Source: Rhizomicrobium sp. (GTDB lineage Bacteria; Pseudomonadota; Alphaproteobacteria; Micropepsales; Micropepsaceae). Taken from it: 64,000 nucleotides of DNA. Made by a program: the position numbers and the translations under genes. Each line of letters starts with the position of its first letter. The first letter of the stretch is position 1. Where the stretch lies: the NCBI GenBank assembly GCA_037200385.1, contig JBBCGL010000001.1:4293418-4357417 (forward strand). The letters run 5' to 3'. The notes beneath the pieces are model-generated. The model made no database searches and was not told where the DNA came from. It worked only from the letters and a program-made list of their open reading frames with translations. This document shows, piece by piece, positions 60,490 through 64,000 of the stretch.

Positions 60490-61678
60490 AACCCGACTTG
60501 GCGGGCTTTGCCTTGGCTTCCGGCTGGACGCGCTTCATAAACTGATCAAAGAGGGGAACCGTAAAATCGATCTCGCTATAGCGAGGGCTGTAAATCATTC
60601 CCTTCTTGATGAGAGAGTCGCGCACCGGACCGAATGAAGTCCCTTTCTTTTTAAAGAAATTGGCGATGTCTCCGGTCTTATATGGACCGACCCCAAATTC
60701 TGCCATCGCACGCAGATAGCGCTGTTCGGCATCGGTCACGCGATCTAGCCGCACGCGAAAGAAACTCTCGTCGAGTCGACGCGTCGCTTCGGCGCTGGCA
60801 TTGTGAACATCTTGCAAACTTATCGGGGATTTCGGCGCCAAGTCCCAAACAACTGAACCCCAAGCTTGAACAAAGTATGGATAGCCGCTTGTCACCCGCA
60901 CGATCTCATCAAGCGCGTCAGTTTGATATGCAACCCCGAGGTCTCGTGCGGGTTCTGTCAGTGCGAGCTTTGCAGCCTTGGCATCAAGAGCGCCGATGAT
61001 TGGATATGTAAATAGACGTTCGGCATATGATTTGGCGTCACCGGATAGTGCTGGCAACAGAGGCAAACCGGCCCCGATTACAACAATCGGCAAATTGCGT
61101 TGTGCAACCCGATGTACGGCAACGATGAGCGCCGCCAAGTCTGGCTGCGATAGATATTGAATCTCGTCGATAAAAAAGGCGACAGCAGTGCTGTTAGCCT
61201 TTGCGGCCTCGCCGGTAGCCAAAAAGAGATCCGAAAGGTCGCGCTCCAAGTCTCCGCTGTCGGCCGTGCCAACCGCCGGCTTGAGGCCGACTTCCATCTC
61301 TCCGATCTTCATCGAAAGAGAGAAACTCTTTAAGACGCTTAGGGCTCTGGATGCCAAGTCTTTTGCTTTTTCGTAAGCGCTTATCTTCAACAGCGCTTGT
61401 CTCAAGCTGACGGCGAGCAACTCGGCGATCGACTTGTTTTCAGGTGCTTCAATAAAGTCGGCAACGTAGCCTTCTCGGCCGGCGATGTTCAGAAATTCAT
61501 TTAGTAGAACGGTTTTCCCTACCCCTCGCAGACCGGTCAAAAACATGCCTTGGCTAGGTCGACCGGCAATAACTCTTGCAAGAGTTACTTCGACATCTTC
61601 CAGAATTTTATCACGGCCTGTAAGTTCGGGAGGCGGTGTTCCCGCCCCAGGCGCATAAGGGTTCTTTTTGCGGTCCAT
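60485..61678 (-). CDS. AAA ATPase with C-terminal winged helix, probably acquired
   Basis: 397 residues. P-loop GMFLTGLRGVGKTVLLNEF (Walker A around residue 50), Walker B STAVAFFIDEIQYL, sensor region LPIVVIGAGLPLLP, and a lid helix bundle with VTSGYPYFVQAWGSVVW. The C-terminal 70 residues look like a winged helix (GPYKTGDIANFFKKKGTSFGPVRDSLIKKGMIYS). This is an Orc1/STAND-like AAA group often found alone in genomes. The gene has visibly lower GC and different codon use from its neighbours, and AT-rich flanks with a TATAAT at 61719-61714 before it. A role in DNA binding, mobile-element biology or defence is possible but unproven. Confidence 0.8.
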   Translation of the reverse strand: MDRKKNPYAPGAGTPPPELTGRDKILEDVEVTLARVIAGRPSQGMFLTGLRGVGKTVLLNEFLNIAGREGYVADFIEAPENKSIAELLAVSLRQALLKISAYEKAKDLASRALSVLKSFSLSMKIGEMEVGLKPAVGTADSGDLERDLSDLFLATGEAAKANSTAVAFFIDEIQYLSQPDLAALIVAVHRVAQRNLPIVVIGAGLPLLPALSGDAKSYAERLFTYPIIGALDAKAAKLALTEPARDLGVAYQTDALDEIVRVTSGYPYFVQAWGSVVWDLAPKSPISLQDVHNASAEATRRLDESFFRVRLDRVTDAEQRYLRAMAEFGVGPYKTGDIANFFKKKGTSFGPVRDSLIKKGMIYSPRYSEIDFTVPLFDQFMKRVQPEAKAKPAKSGL

Positions 61679-61828
61679 ATAACTACCTATATCTCGCTAT
61701 AAGATATTAGTAAATTATATGATTTGGCACGGTCACGCGATTTTCGCTGTGAGTCTTGATTGCATCAACGACGCAAGCGCGCTTTGCGGCTAGTTCGACG
61801 CCGTCGCTGTCGTCTCTTGTGCTCGCGC

Positions 61829-62179
61829 TTAAGGCTTCGGCGGGCTGCTCGGCGAGGTCGGCTGCTGTGCCGCGGCGGACGGGTCCTGGGTCACTGGATT
61901 GTCGACCGGATCGCTGTGCAGGATCACGCGGTTGAGCTGGGCGCCATTCTGCTGGCCCTGCTCGAAAGGCACTTCGTATTTCTCGACCTTGGCGCGATAG
62001 GCCTCGAAGTCCGCCTCGTCCTCCGCCGTGCGTTTGTCGCAGCGATCGGCCGGCAGGTGCTGTGTCTCTTGGCACCACATATCGAAATTGATCGTCTGGA
62101 CGTCGACCCGCTGGCCCTGGGCCGACAGCGGCAGCGCGAAGGCCGCCACCGCGGCGGCAAGCGTCAAAATGCGTTTCAT
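61829..62179 (-). CDS. Small secreted protein, unknown function
   Basis: 116 residues from ATG 62179 (MKRILTLAAAVAAFALPLSA); an ATG 9 bp upstream is possible. Signal peptide, cleavage after residue 20 or 22. The mature part has FDMWCQETQHLPADRCDKR with two Cys, a charged helix (TAEDEADFEAYRAKVEKYEVPFEQ) and a Pro/Ser-rich tail (QQPTSPSSPPKP). I recall similar alphaproteobacterial hypothetical proteins, but no function. Located between the AAA ATPase gene and a GMC oxidoreductase gene. Confidence 0.65.
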   Translation of the reverse strand: MKRILTLAAAVAAFALPLSAQGQRVDVQTINFDMWCQETQHLPADRCDKRTAEDEADFEAYRAKVEKYEVPFEQGQQNGAQLNRVILHSDPVDNPVTQDPSAAAQQPTSPSSPPKP

Positions 62180-62343
62180 GCCGGACATCCTCTCAGCCTA
62201 CTCCCTGCCGCAACGCGCAGGAAGCACGCCGCGACGCAGGGCCGTGATGATATCGATCAACTGTGTCCGATTTGTCCGACCCGCAAGGGCGCCGCCATGT
62301 CGGATACACATGGCACGGTTGTCGGTGGCCGTGTGGGCAGCGG

Positions 62344-63990
62344 CTACTCGGCGGCTACGGCGCGATCCTCGACCACCTTCACGGATTCGGGCGGCGGTGG
62401 CGTGCGGCCCAGGATCATGTCCGCGGCCTTCTCCGCGATCATGATGGTCGGCGCATTGGTGTTGCCGCTGACCAGGGTCGGCATGACGGAGGCGTCGACC
62501 ACGCGCAGGCCTTCGATGCCGTAGACCTTGAGCTGCGCGTCGACCACGCTCTCGCTGTCCTTGCCCATCTTGGCGCTGCCCACCGGATGATAGATCGTCT
62601 CGGCGGTCTTGCGGACCCAGGCATCGATCTGCTCGTCGGTCCGGACATGCGCGCCGGGCCACAGCTCCGGCCCGCGATAGGGATCGAAGGCCTCCTGCGC
62701 GAAGATATCGCGCGCGATCTTCACGCCTTCGCGCATCGCGCGGCGGTCTTCCTCCGCTTCCAGATAGTTGGGCTGGATCACCGGCGCGACCAGCGGATCG
62801 GCCGATTTGAGCGAGATATAGCCGCGGCTCTGCGGCCGCAGCTGGCAGACATGCGCCATGAAGCCGTGGCGGTCCGACTTCTTGCGCGTGTGGTCGGTCA
62901 TCAGCGCTGCGATGAAGTGGTACTGCAGGTCGGGATTCTCCAGATCGGGCCGGCTCTTGAGGAACGCGCCGCTCTCCAGCCCTTGGCCGGTCGCAAGACC
63001 CTTCTTGAACAGCATGTAGTTGAGCCCGGTCTTCAGCGCATTGAGCGGCTTGGCCTGGCTGTAGAGCGTGATCGGCTGGCTCGATTCGTACTGGATCGAG
63101 GCGTCGAGATGGTCCTGCAGGTTCTTGCCGACGCCCGTGAGCGCCTCCACCACCGGAATGCCGAAGCGGCCGAGGATCGCCGGATCGCCGATGCCCGACA
63201 GCAAAAGCGTCTGCGGCGAGTTCACCGCGCCCCCCGACAGCAGGCACTCGCGCGTCACCGTCACGCGCACCGACTGCTTCTTCTGCACGAACTCGACGCC
63301 GTTGACCCGCTTGCCGTCGAACAGGATGCGGCTGACATGCGCATGGCTCTCGATGGTGAGGTTCTTGCGGCCCAGGATCGGCGTCAGATAGGCCTTGGCC
63401 GCGCTCCAGCGCGCCCCTTCATGGATGGTGAGCTGGTAGGGCCCGAAGCCCTCCTGCTGCTCGCCGTTGAAATCCGGCGTCTGCTTGAAGCCGGCCTCGA
63501 CGCCCGCCTGCACGAAGGCGCGGAACAGAGGATTGTCCGAGCGGCCGTTGGAGACCCGCAAGGGGCCTTCATGCCCGTGGAAATCGTCGCCGCCATTCTC
63601 GTTGTTCTCGGCGCGCTTGAAGTAAGGCAGCACGTCGGCGAAGGACCAGCCTTCGAGGCCGAGCTGGCGCCAGCTGTCGTAATCGCGCGCATGGCCGCGG
63701 ATATAGATCATGCCGTTGATCGACGACGAGCCGCCCCAGCCGCGGCCGCGCGGCCAGTAGAGGCTGCGGCCGTTGAGATGCTGCTGGCCCTCGGTCTGGT
63801 AATACCAGTTGAACGGGTTGGGCTTGCCGAGCAGCGCCGGGATGCCCGCCGGCATGTGGATCATCATCGACTTGTCGCGGCCGCCGGCCTCGATCAGCAG
63901 GACCTCGGTGGCGGGATCGGCCGACAAGCGATTGGCCAGCACGCAGCCCGCGCTGCCCGCACCGATGATGACGTAGTCATAGGCTTTCAT
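62344..63990 (-). CDS. GMC family FAD-dependent oxidoreductase (choline dehydrogenase-like)
   Basis: 548 residues, complete within the window. FAD site YVIIGAGSAGCVLANRLSAD, GMC signatures WPRGRGWGGSSSINGMIYIRG and LSGGAVNSPQTLLLSGIGD (each a little over the family pattern), and C-terminal catalytic motifs YHPVGSAKMG and VSGNTNAPTIMIAEKAADMI. The second catalytic residue is Asn, as in choline dehydrogenase and many alcohol dehydrogenases of the family. The substrate is an alcohol, not identifiable here. Start ATG 63990 lies 10 bp from the window edge, so its promoter cannot be seen. Confidence 0.92.
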   Translation of the reverse strand: MKAYDYVIIGAGSAGCVLANRLSADPATEVLLIEAGGRDKSMMIHMPAGIPALLGKPNPFNWYYQTEGQQHLNGRSLYWPRGRGWGGSSSINGMIYIRGHARDYDSWRQLGLEGWSFADVLPYFKRAENNENGGDDFHGHEGPLRVSNGRSDNPLFRAFVQAGVEAGFKQTPDFNGEQQEGFGPYQLTIHEGARWSAAKAYLTPILGRKNLTIESHAHVSRILFDGKRVNGVEFVQKKQSVRVTVTRECLLSGGAVNSPQTLLLSGIGDPAILGRFGIPVVEALTGVGKNLQDHLDASIQYESSQPITLYSQAKPLNALKTGLNYMLFKKGLATGQGLESGAFLKSRPDLENPDLQYHFIAALMTDHTRKKSDRHGFMAHVCQLRPQSRGYISLKSADPLVAPVIQPNYLEAEEDRRAMREGVKIARDIFAQEAFDPYRGPELWPGAHVRTDEQIDAWVRKTAETIYHPVGSAKMGKDSESVVDAQLKVYGIEGLRVVDASVMPTLVSGNTNAPTIMIAEKAADMILGRTPPPPESVKVVEDRAVAAE

Positions 63991-64000
63991 GGCGATCCGT

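Noticed and set aside
60570-61701. ATCTCGCTATA occurring at 60570 and again at 61691 as possible boundary repeats of the AAA gene
   Set aside because: The first copy is inside the coding region and encodes part of the C-terminal domain; an 11-bp match may be chance.
1-64000. CRISPR array, tRNA, rRNA or prophage
   Set aside because: No regularly spaced repeats, no tRNA-like cloverleaf with conserved loops, no rRNA segments and no phage structural genes were seen by eye; a tRNAscan and CRISPR search would settle this.

Overview
The window reads as about 64 kb of chromosome from a GC-rich alphaproteobacterium. The class assignment rests on several markers found together: a GapR (DUF2312) gene, DUF1244 and DUF1036 proteins, a transhydrogenase alpha subunit split into PntAa and PntAb, an aa3-type cytochrome oxidase subunit IV microprotein, a FliX flagellar assembly gene, and the obgE-proB-proA-nadD-rsfS-rlmH neighbourhood. 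I cannot name the genus. No tRNA, rRNA, CRISPR array or prophage was recognised.

Layout. 1-2.3 kb: end of a glycolate oxidase operon (glcE, glcF), then a TPR protein. 2.8-10 kb: pyruvate kinase with a DUF1036 protein, divergent from an N-formylglutamate amidohydrolase-DUF1244 fusion and gapR. An IS5-type insertion sequence with a passenger gene sits exactly on the shared stop codons of gapR and a DUF805 gene, followed by a sigma-54 response regulator. 10-14.2 kb: overlapping genes for a retropepsin-PDZ protein, DUF2332, thioesterase, alpha/beta hydrolase and SnoaL-like protein. 14.3-18 kb: oxidase subunit IV, pntAa, pntAb, an unknown 43-residue membrane peptide, pntB and a GNAT. 18-21.7 kb: a 1205-residue autotransporter with a trypsin-like passenger.

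21.9-31.6 kb: gpsA, SGNH, YciI and EVE genes diverge from a TetR gene across a large dyad. LolA, a class-I-amidotransferase-like hydrolase, an EAL protein, an ArsR/SRPBCC set and a class III aminotransferase follow. 31.56-31.91 kb is the only gap above 300 bp; it is AT-rich and followed by three hairpins that look like a small RNA gene. 31.9-37.4 kb: AlkB, tyrosine phosphatase, a membrane protein, GNAT, LpxR-type lipid A deacylase and an ABC exporter. 37.5-45.2 kb: rplU-rpmA with clear promoter and terminator, then two GNATs, a 13-codon linker ORF, obgE, proBA, nadD, rsfS, rlmH and fliX.

45.2-56 kb: TCA-cycle genes sucA-sucB and sucC-sucD, separated by an acyltransferase and an FkbM methyltransferase and followed by a GT87 glycosyltransferase. 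56-60.4 kb: an Asn/Ile/Lys-repeat secreted protein, rhomboid protease, PAS protein, and a small operon (membrane protein, winged-helix regulator, YciB) behind a promoter with twin palindromic operators. 60.4-64 kb: an AT-richer solitary AAA ATPase that looks acquired, a small secreted protein, and a GMC oxidoreductase.

Several families of short palindromic repeats are scattered between genes, often at convergent gene ends. ATGA-type stop/start overlaps are frequent, so most clusters probably form translationally coupled operons. The strongest points for a second look are the IS target site and its passenger ORF, the candidate small RNA at 31.77-31.92 kb, the twin-operator promoter at 60.4 kb, the microprotein in the pnt operon, the linker ORF before obgE, and the lone AAA ATPase. 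All functional calls come from reading motifs by eye; no database search was run.
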